A program made the position numbers and the translations under genes. A DNA stretch of 64,000 nucleotides from Amoebidium appalachense (Eukaryota > Ichthyosporea). Shown piece by piece: positions 31,797 through 46,793 of this stretch. Numbering within the stretch: position 1 is the first letter of the stretch; every line of letters begins with the position of its first letter. The notes under the pieces were generated by a model. That model had not been told where the DNA came from and ran no database searches. It saw only the letters and a list, made by a program, of their open reading frames with translations. Location: contig CAVNZM010000009.1 of NCBI GenBank assembly GCA_963693365.1, positions 7,192,001-7,256,000 on the forward strand, in the 5' to 3' direction.

Positions 31797-32237
31797 ATGC
31801 AGGAGGGGGTGGTGGCAGCATTCAGGGGCGTGCAACACAGAGAGAGTGCAGACCAGGCAAGGAGGGTGTTGAGGCAGAACAAGCTCACACGGCACTACGT
31901 GCACGTACCTTAGATCATGTTGAACAGGCTGTACGGGCACCCCCTCCCTAGGTTCACGTGCGAGCAGTTGGAGTTGCTGACGGGCATGTTTAAGTTTTCC
32001 TTGTCGTGGCACCGCCGGTACAAGGACGAGGCAAGGAAGAACTTTGTGGGGTACCCCTTCCTACTGGTGAAAATGGTAGGGTTAGTGAGTGGCATGGACG
32101 CAGAGGTGGTGGCCAGGCTGGTGCCTGCCGTCAAAAGCAAGGTGACTAGAGCAAAGTGTGACAGGGTGTGGGTGCAGCTGGAGAGGACCCTCAAGAACTA
32201 CCACATGCTTACGGAATACAACATGTTTTGCTTGTAG
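31797..32237 (+). pseudogene. VLTF3-like viral late transcription factor, one in-frame stop
   Basis: The frame starts at ATG 31797, just inside the terminal repeat, and is interrupted by TAG at 31911-31913; it then continues in the same frame to TAG at 32235-32237. Ordered motifs match the VLTF3 family of large DNA viruses: NKLTRHYVHVP, then LNRLYGHPLP, a helical stretch ending KNFVGYPFLLVKM, and AVKSKVTRAKCDRVWVQL near the C-terminus. In that family the stop position is usually an aromatic residue, so a single-base change could explain it. The protein would drive late viral transcription. It is about 145 codons, shorter than typical family members. The N-terminal part may be missing. A functional short form starting at 31917 cannot be excluded. 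Confidence 0.65.
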
Positions 32238-32358
32238 CCTGGTGCTACTTGTACCTATAGACTTGGTGGACAAGACTTGTGCACAATACATTGGGGGTAG
32301 CAGGTGGCGGTAGGGGGTGTGCCAGCACGTACCCACACTACCATCGGCCCACTCCGGT

Positions 32359-32790
32359 TTATTTGAACACCACAGGTGCCGTGCGTATGGGCCGGTTGGC
32401 GTTGACACCAGGCAACGGCACGGTGTAGGCCAACGGACGTTGCCGAAAGTCCCGTATGGTGGAGACGTCCATGACGTTCAAGTTGTTGTTCTGTTCCGGA
32501 AAGATGAACGGTTTCTTGCGTGTAGGGGGACCGCCAATGTTGAGCTCCATGTTGCTGGTAGTTGCCTTGGTGTTCGTGTGTGTGCGGGGTTTGGTGATCG
32601 TGTTGGGTTTCTGAGTAGCACGAGGCTGTGTAGAGGAAGGGGTGGGGACGGTTTTCATGCCCTGGCCCGGAGTCTTGACTTTCTTCTGCGTTGGGGGCGG
32701 CGGTTTGACTGCCGTAGGCTTCTTGGCGTCACGTGTCAGGGTGCTTTCATTGTCAGAAAGTACCGGGTAGTCGTCAAATTCGCCCGCCAT
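32359..32790 (-). CDS. Intact ORF of unknown function beside the VLTF3-like gene
   Basis: A 143-codon frame starts at ATG 32790 and ends at 32359, convergent with the VLTF3-like gene (121-base gap). The N-terminal half is Lys/Pro/Thr-rich and probably disordered (KKPTAVKPPPPTQKK). The C-terminal third is ordered-looking, with NLNVMDVSTIRDFRQRPLA and a GVNANRPIRTAPVVF end. No signal peptide, membrane segment or known domain is seen. Being intact, next to a viral gene and with balanced composition unlike the surrounding spacer, it is probably a viral structural or accessory protein. This is inference. Confidence 0.55.
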   Translation of the reverse strand: MAGEFDDYPVLSDNESTLTRDAKKPTAVKPPPPTQKKVKTPGQGMKTVPTPSSTQPRATQKPNTITKPRTHTNTKATTSNMELNIGGPPTRKKPFIFPEQNNNLNVMDVSTIRDFRQRPLAYTVPLPGVNANRPIRTAPVVFK

Positions 32791-34139
32791 GGTTGAAGAG
32801 ATGCTTAAATGATTGAAAGATGTGAGATTCTGAAGGATGCGAGTTTCTTGAACTGCGCGGTCGCCAATGTAAACAGTTGGACTAGTTAGGATAAGGCAGA
32901 GTGCAACTGAATCAAAATAAAGACAGAGAACGGGTAGTAAGGCACGCGCGGCCAGGTTACTATTTGATGTGCTCGTTCAGAGTGATCCCCCGTACTGGGA
33001 CGGCTTGTTTAAATAGCCCCCAGGTTCCGGATCATCTGGATGGGTGGCATTGATGCCTTCGTGACTTTTGACCAGTCAGAAGTTGCGATCGTCCTTATGT
33101 GCACACAGTGCACCCATAACAGGAAGCCAACTAAATAGGATAACTTTGTGGCAAATGATTGGTCAACACTTAAGCCCGTTTAGGTTTATACAAATGGGTC
33201 TGACTTCCTTATTGGTTCCGTTCGTTTAGCTACAGATGTTGCCTTCGTAGTGGATGAGACTTGCATTCCTATCCTAGCGGTTCTCGAATTTCTATTGGTT
33301 CGTACTGACTGCACGGCCACTGCATGTTGCCGGCGCCGCGGCTCAGTCGTGAGCCGCAGCCCGCGGCTGTCGCGTATGATATTGATCTGATCATATGTAC
33401 GCGGCGCCTCAGTCGCGAGCCGCAGCCCGCGGCTGTCGCGTATGATATTGATCTGATGATATGTACACAATTGTGGTATATTATACCGGATATCTAGTAT
33501 GGATGTACACAGGTTGAGATATACGCGCACGTGTACATGTATATATACCACTGTGTTTGATCTTAGGTAGGCCAGTATGCATGTCCCCCCCAGTCTTGTG
33601 CGCATGAGCATGGAGTTAAACATATGTGCACGTGCAACTTGCAGGATTATTCATGGGAAAACAGATATAATAGCCACATGGGACCGACACGTAGTAGAGG
33701 AACCATGAGCGTTAAGTTATAGTTTTATCATGGGAAAATATGCAAGTAGCCGTGAGGTATGACTGTGGAATGCATCGATAATCAAGTACTGTCACCCGAT
33801 TGGCTCACTAGGTTTACTGGAACCGTGATAGCCATGGGACAGAACCGTGAACCGTATGTGATTGGCTCTCGTAGCCAAAAAAAGCACATACCGATGCGCA
33901 TGTCTGAGCCGCTGTGCGAGCTCCGATATAAGGGCATGTCGGGGGCTTCAGAGCTCACTCAGTGTGCTCGGCTTACTAGGTGTAAGTAGGACTAGCACGT
34001 AACTAAGCAAAGCGTGGTCTAGTCAACCCCGTTCATTTATAAACATATTGTTTGTCACAGACACACGATCATATTATACAACAACAATATCTACGTGATC
34101 GCTATGATATGTACAGTATATTCGTAATAGTAAACATGT
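32791..34139. other. Spacer, AT-richer, with short repeats
   Basis: No gene was recognised. It holds ATTGG words (33155, 33211, 33293, 33800), the 66-bp tandem duplication listed separately, and a repeated ATCATGGGAAAA word (33652, 33728). Confidence 0.5.
33342..33473 (+). repeat. Two tandem copies of a 66-bp unit
   Basis: The copies start at CTCAG at 33342 and 33408. Each contains GAGCCGCAGCCCGCGGCTGTCGCG and TATGATATTGATCTGAT. The first is preceded by a perfect stem-loop GCGGCTCA-GTCG-TGAGCCGC. Confidence 0.9.
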
Positions 34140-34770
34140 ACGGCGTGTACAGATGTTTACAACGGGGTGTACCACACTGCATTGGTGTTTTGTTAGAAGC
34201 ACTCTTGTCTCAAACCTATGGTAGAGCTGTGGTTAATGGGCACCTTTCATATGGTTTTTCTCGTACTAGAGGTCTCTTGCAGGGTTCATTGCTTAGCCCC
34301 TTTTTGTTTAACCTATTTATAGATGATTTGGCTGTCAAGATTTATGCCGAAAACGATGACCCTATTAATAACTTTCCGCCTGCACTTCTCTATGCTGATG
34401 ATCTGTCCCTCCTTGCCCGTACCCCTAGATGCCTGCAAAGATTGTTCGATGAAGTGTCAGAGTGGTGCAAGGCAAACCTTATGATCCTTAACATAGACAA
34501 ATGTGGTGTTCTTGTACCTGATATAGCCAACAATTTACACACATTTACATTATCATCTAAAAATGTACCTATAGTTCCAGAATACAAATATCTTGGTGTT
34601 CCGGTTAATTCTGTTGGTGTTATGTTTTCCCATATGGTTGAAAAGAGGGTAGAGCTGGCTCGTAAGCGGTTAGCTTTCTTCTCGGCTAATATTTTGAAAG
34701 ACACACCCCTCCATCCTTCGATTAGAATTACATTTATTCTCACTTTTGTCTTCCCAGCATGTGAATATAG
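34140..34770 (+). pseudogene. LINE reverse-transcriptase fragment (different family from the first LINE)
   Basis: The frame encodes RGLLQGSLLSPFLFNLFIDDL near 34270 and the active site YADDLSLLA near 34393, then a thumb region with KYLGVPVN near 34590. It is typical of non-LTR RT but lacks the fingers and all other domains at both ends. Codon use is AT-rich, unlike the GC-rich LINE at 1-7376, so it comes from a different lineage. Similarity ends near FPACEY at 34760. Confidence 0.85.
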
Positions 34771-36328
34771 AGATCAGCGTGATTGCGCAAACACTCGATT
34801 GGTCCCGATATCTGCCGCTAAGCAGTTTTCCGCTTGAAGCCTGTTTCTCCCAGGCAGAAGTGCGAGCGAAAAAAGGGTTTGCGTTTGTTATATACTAGGT
34901 CACTAGTAAGAGCCCGTAGTAACCAGAACAGCACAAAGCGAACACATACTCGGACGGGGACCCTGAGACACTTTTATATGTTTTTCTATGCGTTCAACAG
35001 TTGCTACCAAAGGGACATAGTTAGTGAGGTAGTTCATAAGATAGATAAGATCTAGTCGAAACAATTCATCATCGGCAATACACCTTTTATCGACTGGGTT
35101 TGGAGCAAACAGAACGTACAGATATAAGTGAGAAGATAGTGGCTATGGATGTCATGTGCTTTCTGCATCAGGCTTTCATGCAGTGGCAAGGTGAAAACAG
35201 CAGTAGGACGCAAACAGGTGGCTGGTTTGCCAAAGATCTTTCTACCATCGTGGACCTAAAAACTTCTTTTGCATGTGTTTGGCTGCGTGTTGGTGGGGTG
35301 CCCATGAAAAAGTTTCAGTCAATGCCTGTGGCAAAGTGCTGCTAAGGCTCAGGACCACACAAGCTGTACATATACAGGAGGAAGGTGAGAAAGGGGGTGG
35401 GAGGAGTGGGTGAGAGAGATGGGGGGGGGGGGGGGGGGGGGAGGGGGGGGTCAATAACCCAAAGCTGCCTTTATTGAGGCTAAATAGAGAAAGAGAGAGC
35501 TTGCGCACACAACTTTAGTTCGGTGGAAAAACGTTTGAACTGATCACAAAGCTCTCCAAGCATACTTGAGTACGGACGCGGGAGCTGAGCTCAAAACGAA
35601 ATATGGGGCGATTCTAAGGGATCTCAAAACAGGAGGGGCCATCTTCAACCTGAGTTGTAGGGTTGTATTACGGTTGGGAAGTTACTACTTATTGGATTAT
35701 TATAGACTGTCACTAATAACGAAATGTAGAATGAATGCTGTGTTACCTAAACAATAATATTCTATAAATGAATGTTGACCAACTGTGGCATCATTTTAAA
35801 TCAGCGCCAACATATGATACTGAAGAGGTCTCCTTCCTTTCCCGGGCATTTCTCCCTTCCCCCTACCCCCCCCCCCCCCCGCTCCCCCCCCCCCCACACA
35901 CGCACAAACTCTTCCCTCCTCCTCCCCTCCCCTACCCTTCCCTGTCTCGGTACCCTTTCTGCCGCCTCGGCCCTCAGCAACCCCTATATCCCCCCCCCCC
36001 ACACACACACACACACACACACGCATATTCCCTCTCCGTACTCTCCGTCCCTCCGTCAGCCCCCCCCCCCCCCCCCCCCCCACACACACACACGTGACAC
36101 CAAGATCTGACCTTCCCCCCTCCTTACTCTGACCCTCCCCCCTCCCCCCCCCCCCACCTCCTTACCCTTTCGCCACGCTCATATCCCCCCCCCCCTTCCT
36201 CCCCCCTCTCTCTCGCCTCCACACACCCATGCCTTCCCTTCCTGTTCGTTCTCGACCTTCCTCAGCATCCCCCCCCTCCCCCCCCCCCCTTCCTACATGT
36301 TCTCTCCCTCCCTCCCTCCCTCCCTCCC

Positions 36329-36409
<81 letters not shown>

Positions 36410-36458
36410 CCACCCATTTCCCTCAGGCTCCCTCCTTTCATGTTCGATTAGTTTACAC

Positions 36459-36514
<56 letters not shown>

Positions 36515-36572
36515 TCTCTCTCTCTCCCTCTCACTCTCTCACTCTCTCACTCTCACTCACTCTCTCACTCTC

Positions 36573-36604
<32 letters not shown>

Positions 36605-36728
36605 GAAACGAAGTCTTTAAGTTCTAAAATCATGAAATAATGAAATGCCAGGAGGACAATCTGTGCCCCCCCCCCCCCCCCCCTCCCTACCCCTCCCCTC
36701 TCCCCCAAGCTCTCTCTCTCACTCTCTC

Positions 36729-36769
<41 letters not shown>

Positions 36770-36843
36770 CCCCCCCCCCCCCCTCTCTCTCTCTCGCTCT
36801 CTCTCTATCTCCCCCCTTCCCCCCCCCCCCTCCCCTCCCCCCG

Positions 36844-36875
<32 letters not shown>

Positions 36876-38285
36876 TGCCTTCCCCCACCCCCCTCCCCCT
36901 TACAACGTCTTGTTCTTTTGTTTTCGGCTTTCAAAGACTCATCTTCCGCATCACCGCTAGGCAGCTCGTTTGCAACTTGCATGTTGCGTCGCTTTTTCAC
37001 CAGTAGGTCTCTCTCTTTAACCCCTTCCTCATCATCTCGTGATCACCCCGCTCACTAAGCTATTCTCGTATTTCCGTCATGATGAGCGTCCGCCTTAATT
37101 TTTATTACACAAGCGAACCTGCGAAGGGTGTGCAAGAACGGGCTCTTTGGCACGTTCCAAGGGCAGACGATCTGCTAAAGCTTGCCATCTTTCCGATGTG
37201 TTCTAGATGAAAGTGGTTGAGCATAAGGAAAGTTTCCTAAGGCGCCATAGAGATGAATTCTTGCGCCCTGCGTTACTTTCGCGTTTTTTTAGAGTTGTGT
37301 TCCTTTCGGATCCCTTCTTCTTACTTTTTTGGAGTGGGTGCCCGTGGAGGTGGGGCAGGATGTGAGCGTGGATCTCTGAGGTAATCCAGAGCGTGTCTTT
37401 CTTCGTCTATGTACTTTTTAGTTTACCCAAACGCAGCCAAACGCTCAAGTTAGTTTACACTCTTCAATTGCAATATTGTCTCTTCATTTCTAGATGAGCC
37501 TATGAAACCATGGAACTTGTGGATCTTTTTCCTTGGGGTTTCCACACCACTCAGCTACACAGGCAGGCATCTTGAAAACTATCTACCACGATTACTTTAC
37601 AGATGCGTACAAAAAATAGGAGGTGTAAAACACATAACATAGGACGCGTGTACGTGTTTGTTTGTTGTTAAATACTAAGTGTCCACTTTGCACGTGCACA
37701 CAGCCGCACCACCAACTCTAAGTATTATGTTTTTCTGCTGCCGTCGAAACCACGAAATTGCATATGCTTAGCGGCAGAAATCGTGTTTGCGCAAACCGCG
37801 CTGATCTCTATGGTTTACCCCTTCTCGCCGCTTGGATAAAGAAAGAGAGAACTAGAGCGCTTAAACCCCTGGCAAATTTCCTTGAAGCAGAAGTTGCCTC
37901 CTTTCTATCTAACAACTGTTGTAAACCTGGGCCTGTAACGCTCTCGATATATGGTCTTACTGTTTCACATGTAGTCTCTGAGGATCTTACTTGAACCAAT
38001 CATCAGTTAGAGGGTAATCAGCACTGGTATTCTGAATGTAATGACGTCATTTTAGACCTAAACATTGCTCGATTGTATATACGTTCTTTGCTGTTCACGA
38101 ATACCCTTTAAGACTAAGTCTTATCACTTGAACTTTTCTCAACTCTTTTTTTTTTTTTTTTTTTTTGTGACTTCGCTCATCTCATCTTTCAACTAAAATC
38201 CATCATTTGCGCACTTCCTCCTCTCTTACACAAGGACTTAAACGAACCACACCACCACACACAAAGCTAGAAAATCAGTAGAAAA
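34771..38285. other. Spacer with heavy (CT)n, (CA)n and poly-C; upstream region of the next gene
   Basis: No convincing gene. Bases 35340-37060 are simple repeats: a G run at 35421-35450, C runs, (CT)n at 36329-36406 and 36511-36604, (CA)n at 36465-36511. Bases 37065-37750 look unique. A 78-codon frame at 37758-37994 has no recognisable features. A T run lies at 38146-38167. Bases 38230-38285 are the likely 5' UTR of the dehydratase gene. Confidence 0.6.
36329..36604 (+). repeat. Compound (CT)n-(CA)n-(CT)n microsatellite
   Basis: A pure CT tract at 36329-36406 is followed by a unique 55-base gap, then (CA)n at 36465-36511 and (CT)n mixed with CACTCT to 36604. Confidence 0.95.
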
Positions 38286-41190
<2,905 letters not shown>

Positions 41191-41339
41191 TCTGAGTGTG
41201 GTAAATTGGGATAAATCTTGTTAATGGGTGTTTGTTGAGATAGGGTTGTGATGAATTCTGAAGGAAATATACTTGCACACCTGCAGACACGTGCGCCCGC
41301 GTGCACATGTGCGTACATACACGGGCGCTTACGTGCGCG

Positions 41340-41342
<3 letters not shown>

Positions 41343-41425
<83 letters not shown>
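41343..41425 (+). repeat. (CA)n microsatellite
   Basis: A pure CA tract of about 83 bases, 150 bases after the dehydratase stop. Confidence 0.95.
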
Positions 41426-41426
<1 letters not shown>

Positions 41427-41847
41427 CACATACACATGTTTATGTCTATGGGTGCCTCATTTTTTTTTTTTAAATCTTTCTTCCCAATCTTACCTGTGCA
41501 CGTTATTCATCGCACACCTTACCAGCAAAAGGTATATGCAAGTGCAAAACGACTATCTGTAGTTACGTGTATGTTCGGTAAAAGTGCCTTGGGTACAGGA
41601 GCAACCAATCTAATCATTCGTGTGATTGGAGGGTCACGGCGTACTGACACCATAAACTTTGTGTAACAAGCGAAAAATCATAACCCGTAGGCTAATTATA
41701 AGGAGAAATATATCTGCATATTGTGCATCCGTTCGGAGACATGCGTGTGAGCACACATACACACACACGTGTGTATGCCCATGTACACTGCGGTACACAG
41801 CACGCATAGCAATTTTTTGCATTCTGTGGGGCCCCCCCCCCCCCCCC

Positions 41848-42095
41848 CCCCTGCTCGTCTCTGATCAAGACGGGTGACCTACTCATGTTCAAGTGAAACA
41901 GTATCTGAGTTGGGTTTCGTTAACGAGGGGAATAGGTCGAAACTCGGGTACTGTGGATGACGTGGGCCCCCCCTGAGGATGGGCTCTGCTTATTATGCAT
42001 ACTCTTTATGTATGGCTTGCATTCTGCATCGTGTTATCCGTTTGTTCTTGTGTACTTCGTACTTTTTGACGCATTCAAACCCCCCCCCCCCCCCC
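41848..42095 (+). repeat. Dispersed repeat copy 2
   Basis: Same orientation and block order as 29715-29975. It also ends in GCATTCAAA and a C run (42080-42095). A (CCA)n/(CA)n tract follows. Confidence 0.7.
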
Positions 42096-42138
42096 TCTCC
42101 ATCACCACCACCACCACCACCACCAACCACCACCACCA

Positions 42139-42265
<127 letters not shown>

Positions 42266-42928
42266 GGATGGCGAATATTTGGGGGAAAAAGACAAAGAAA
42301 ACGAAAGGCAACGAAACATACAAAAAAAAGAATGTAAGAAAAGAGGGAAGAAGCTTTCTGAGTGTGGAAGGAATGTTTCCAAACTTGGCTCCCACTGACC
42401 ATGGGCCCTGTGGGATAGAGCCCCCCCCCCCCCCCCCCCCCCCCCCGCGTATACACTAACAATCGGAAGACATTATCCCCCAATGTGCTTGATTCAAATG
42501 ACTTCGCAATTGTTTGTGTACACATTTGTCAATTGTGTATGGTCTAACTAAACATCGCACAAAAATACGCACGACGTCCCAGGCATGTGCAGGCGTACTG
42601 TACGCAAGTGCAAAAACAATTAACCCATGATTCAACTTGACTTGCCATGAAACGTGTATGTTTAGTATGTACGTTATATCAACCTTTTCCATGCAAATGT
42701 AGAACATATCCCTCCGTGCACGTGCGCGCGCGCAACGTCGTGTGTACATGTGTGTGTGTGTGTGCGTACGCTGGTGTGTTCGTGTGCGCGTGTGCGTGTG
42801 TGACATCGTGTGTCACAGAATCACAGTACCTTGTGTGCGTGTGTGCGTTTTTGTGTGTGTGGCGGGGGAGGGGGGAGGAGGGGGAGGGTATATGGGGGTG
42901 TGTGGCTGTGTGTGTGTGTGTGTGTGTG

Positions 42929-42969
<41 letters not shown>

Positions 42970-43032
42970 ATGCGTGTGTGTGTGTGTGTGTGTGTGTGTT
43001 GTGTGTGTTTGTTTGTGTGTGTGTGTGTGTGT

Positions 43033-43066
<34 letters not shown>

Positions 43067-43932
43067 TTGTGTGCGTGTGCGTGTGTGAGTGCGTGTGTAT
43101 GCGCTTACAGTATTGGTAGCTACGCTTGCCACTGCGGCCTGCGGTCGTGAGTATTACAGCTCACAGGAATTCGGTTTCTTGACCTATCCCGAAAATGATT
43201 GGATTTTAAAATGTGATTTAGATTTTAGCCAACCAAAACGTTTAAAACATTCAAAACCTTTTGATTGGCTTAGTTCTAAACAGGATGGAATGTAAACAAA
43301 CCCTCAGTGACTCAGTCATGACCGGAATAACCAAACACCTTCAGTTACAATATACTGTACTCAAAAATCTATCTCGCGGGTTTAGGGAAACCACGCACTA
43401 ATTAGGCCAATTAATCAGCACAAGTAACAGCTCGAGAATAATTATAGACAGCGGGCGGCGGACCCGTGCTAAAGCACGCGCAGGCCAATTTTTGTAAACA
43501 AAGTCTAAGGGGATTCTATTTGCTGAGATCTAGCCAATAGGACAAGGTGTGCCAGATGACGGGCAAATTTTGAGCGGTCCGCCAAACGTTATAATTATAA
43601 ATGGACGCTCGCAATACGAGCTGGACTCAGTCACTCTACCACAGTACATATACCATCTGCAGCAAGCCGCCAGAAAAGACTTGTGTTTATGCATGTTGTG
43701 CATATAGGACGCCAGTGAGTGCCCGCTTTTCTTGTGGGATGCAACCGTTTATCAGTTAAACGCGGTTCTTCTGTCGACGTCTGTGCGTTTCAGCTCCTTG
43801 CTTACTTCTTCCCATTTCAAAAGGGAAATTCTTTTTCAAAACACTTCGAAAGAAGAGTAATTGCTAATAAGAACACCAACGTCTCGCTGAAACGTAGGAT
43901 CAAGCCAACGCTAGTTATTCCAATAACTGAAA

Positions 43933-44336
43933 ATGTACGTCACGCCTCTCGACCCTGTCGTCGATGCAAGCACCGAATTTCTTCGCCATCGTAGGGAGAA
44001 CTCGGTTTCCGACCTTGAAAACGTATCGCAGCTCTTCACAGACCCATCCACCGGATATCTGGTTGTTTTCTCGTTATCGTGCCTAGTTTCTATCATATGT
44101 ATTGTCGACTGCATACACCACACTTATGTTCACTGCAAGGCCAAAAATGCGGAAGCGCCGACGATTCGCAAGTATACCCTCGCCATTCTTCCCGTTCTTC
44201 CTTTTGTCGCGGTTCTGAACACCACGACGCTGATTTTTCCAAAGTCGTATCCAATTGCAGAGTTTCTGAGTGCGGGGTAAGTTTTGCTGTTCAAATGTAC
44301 GGGTGCATCTCTCTCTTCTTTTTTTTTTTTTACCTG

Positions 44337-44376
<40 letters not shown>

Positions 44377-44911
44377 TTTTTATCTTTTTTCCTGTACATG
44401 TTTTCAAGTTGTTTGTGCTCGCGTTGTGCGTTTGCGTGCTTGTGGGTTGTGGGTGTGTGGTTATGGGTAAGTATGTGGTTGTGTGTGTCTCTATGTGTGT
44501 GTGACACATAAGCGCCAGTGTCTGTGTGCAACTGTTGTTCGTCTTTTCTTGCATACCGAGCACCACTTCGGAAAGTGCTAGAAACCTTGCATTTACTTGC
44601 GTTCGGCCTTTGATACTCTCCCACGCACAGATATGAGGCTGTTGTTCTTCGGATGCTTCTATCCCTATACGGTGCATACTTTGGCAGCACAGCACGCATG
44701 GAGTCTCGCCTCTCAAAGCTGCCCCCCGCCAAGTACCTCTCGCCCAAACCACTCCGATGGATACCTACGCCAACCATTGAATTCAGCAGGTGTGTTCAAA
44801 AGCTTGCGCAAAAACCTGTGCACTTTTCTTTATGATTCTCGATTAAATGCTGCTGCCTTTTGTTTGCAGGAATTTTTTGCATTCCTCCGGTCTAGTCTCC
44901 TCCAACCCCCA

Positions 44912-44954
<43 letters not shown>

Positions 44955-45456
44955 ACCAACACACACACACACACATACTGCCATATACACAGACATACCT
45001 CCCCCCCCCCCCCCCCCCCACCCTAGTAGGTATGATAATGTGCTTTTAGGGCAGAGCCCGGGAGAAAGGAAGGGGGGGGGGAAAGGGGGGGCATGTGGAG
45101 GGGGGAAGGTTAGGGCATACTATGATCACACATTATAGGCTTCCAAAAACCCAAGCTTTTAAAGGGGACATATTATAATTATTTTACACATGGTGTTCTG
45201 ATGCCATGCAACAACGGGAAACTCACGTGTTTTTCGCGCTGCAGCTGCTACCGTGCCATGGTGTTTCTCGTCAACTTCCTGTTTGTGTGCCGGCCCCTCC
45301 TAGCCCTCATAGGTTGTGTGCTGGCCTACACCACCACCACTTATGTGGATGGGGACATGTCACCCAACTCGGCGTACTTCTACATCACGATAGTGCAGCT
45401 TTTCATCATGGTGAGTTATACATCCCCCCCTCCCCCCCCTCCCTTCATCCCGCGAC

Positions 45457-45494
<38 letters not shown>

Positions 45495-45677
45495 CAAAAA
45501 TGTGCAAAGAAAAAAAATAAAGCATCTCAGCCTCGCTCAGTCTATCTAAAACAGCAACAAAGTAAATCTTGATGTTGTTGTTGGTAAGGGATTCTTGTGC
45601 CTGAAGCTCATTTTCAAACTCGTAGGGAGGTATTTGGGAGACGTCTTTTTTTTTTTTTTTTTTTTGTGTGTGTGTAT

Positions 45678-45709
<32 letters not shown>

Positions 45710-46124
45710 GGGTTGTGGTGCGGGTTACGCACGGTGGTGGGAGGCCCCGTGTGTGGGTGTATGTGTGGTGGTGGTGGTGGGGGGGGGATGAGGGGACTCG
45801 GGAGGGGGGGGGGGAGGGGGAGTTTAACAGGAAGGGAGATCGTTTTTGCAATTATTTTGTCCTCGTGTAAGTGTAAATCTAACCAAATAACTGCACAGCT
45901 GGCGGGGGTGTACGGGCTGCTGGTGATTACCGGAGCAGTGCAAGAGATACTGGCTGATTGGATGCCCCGAAGAAAGTTCTGGGCTATCAAGCTGTTCCTA
46001 TTGGCTGCCATCACTGCAAACACCATTTGTGGTATGTGTCCTCTTTCCTCCCCCTCCTTCTCCCCCTTCCCCTCCCTACCAGCAGCCCAAATAGCCAATA
46101 CTTTACTGGATAAACGCACACACA

Positions 46125-46210
<86 letters not shown>

Positions 46211-46353
46211 ACACACACACGCACACACGCACGCACACACAAACTAACCTATCAACATGCACATGTGTACACATGCACGCGCGCACCATATACTTGGTCC
46301 ACACATACACACACACAAACACATCCACACACACACACACACACACACAGCAT

Positions 46354-46417
<64 letters not shown>

Positions 46418-46769
46418 CCAAATGATCGGTAACATTATGTGTCTTGTTAAACTGAAACATTATACACTTAAGTTCTAACTCTATACTAACTCTATTTAAC
46501 TCAACACAGGTGCGCTGTACAAACAAGGTGTCATCCCAAGTGAACAGTCTGTCATCACCGTCTCTTCCTTCGTTTCGACCGTCTTCTGTGTTCCCTTCAT
46601 TTTTTTCTTCCGTGTTTCTTTCAAAGTGGATGATTATTCCCGCCCTCTACCCGAAATTTGCTGCAAGGACGATATGCAAGGCATCGTGGGGGATGTGGAA
46701 GCTCTAGGGGGTACTGGTGCGGGTAACGCCCCTACCAACGTGGTGGCTGGGATAGTCCCTGCCGCATAA
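43933..46769 (+). CDS. TMEM184 / organic solute transporter alpha-like membrane protein, 5 exons
   Basis: Exons are 43933-44276, 44631-44789, 45245-45410, 45899-46031 and 46510-46769. All introns are GT-AG and frames join cleanly into 353 residues ending at TAA 46767-46769. About seven membrane segments are visible: GYLVVFSLSCLVSIICIV, TLAILPVLPFVAVLNTTTLIF, EAVVLRMLLSLYGAYFG, MVFLVNFLFVCRPLLALIGC, AYFYITIVQLFIM continuing into the exon 4 start, FWAIKLFLLAAITANTICG and VSSFVSTVFCVPFIFFF. The order, the YEA motif opening the third segment and the KFWAIKLFL helix fit the OST-alpha/TMEM184 (Solute_trans_a) family of transport or trafficking membrane proteins. The substrate is unknown. The C-terminus is Gly/Ala-rich and short. 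The family call rests on motif pattern only. Confidence 0.82.
44277..46509 (+). repeat. Introns of the TMEM184-like gene: microsatellites
   Basis: Intron 1 has a G run at 44339-44375, intron 2 a C run at about 44909-44954, and intron 3 an A run at 45460-45492 and a G run at 45679-45708. Intron 4 has (CA)n at about 46126-46209 and 46350-46414. No coding signal was seen inside them. Confidence 0.85.
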
Positions 46770-46793
46770 ATTTGGAGGAAAAAGTGGGTTTGC

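Noticed and set aside
35768-37058. Ser-Leu, Arg-Glu and Pro-rich frames
   Set aside because: Translations of (CT)n and poly-C tracts.
37758-37994. 78-codon plus frame of normal composition
   Set aside because: No recognisable motif or splice partner; may be a transposon scrap, so not called as a gene.
43719-43994. 91-codon frame upstream of the TMEM184-like start
   Set aside because: Overlaps the start of the membrane protein in another frame and has no features; more likely 5' UTR.
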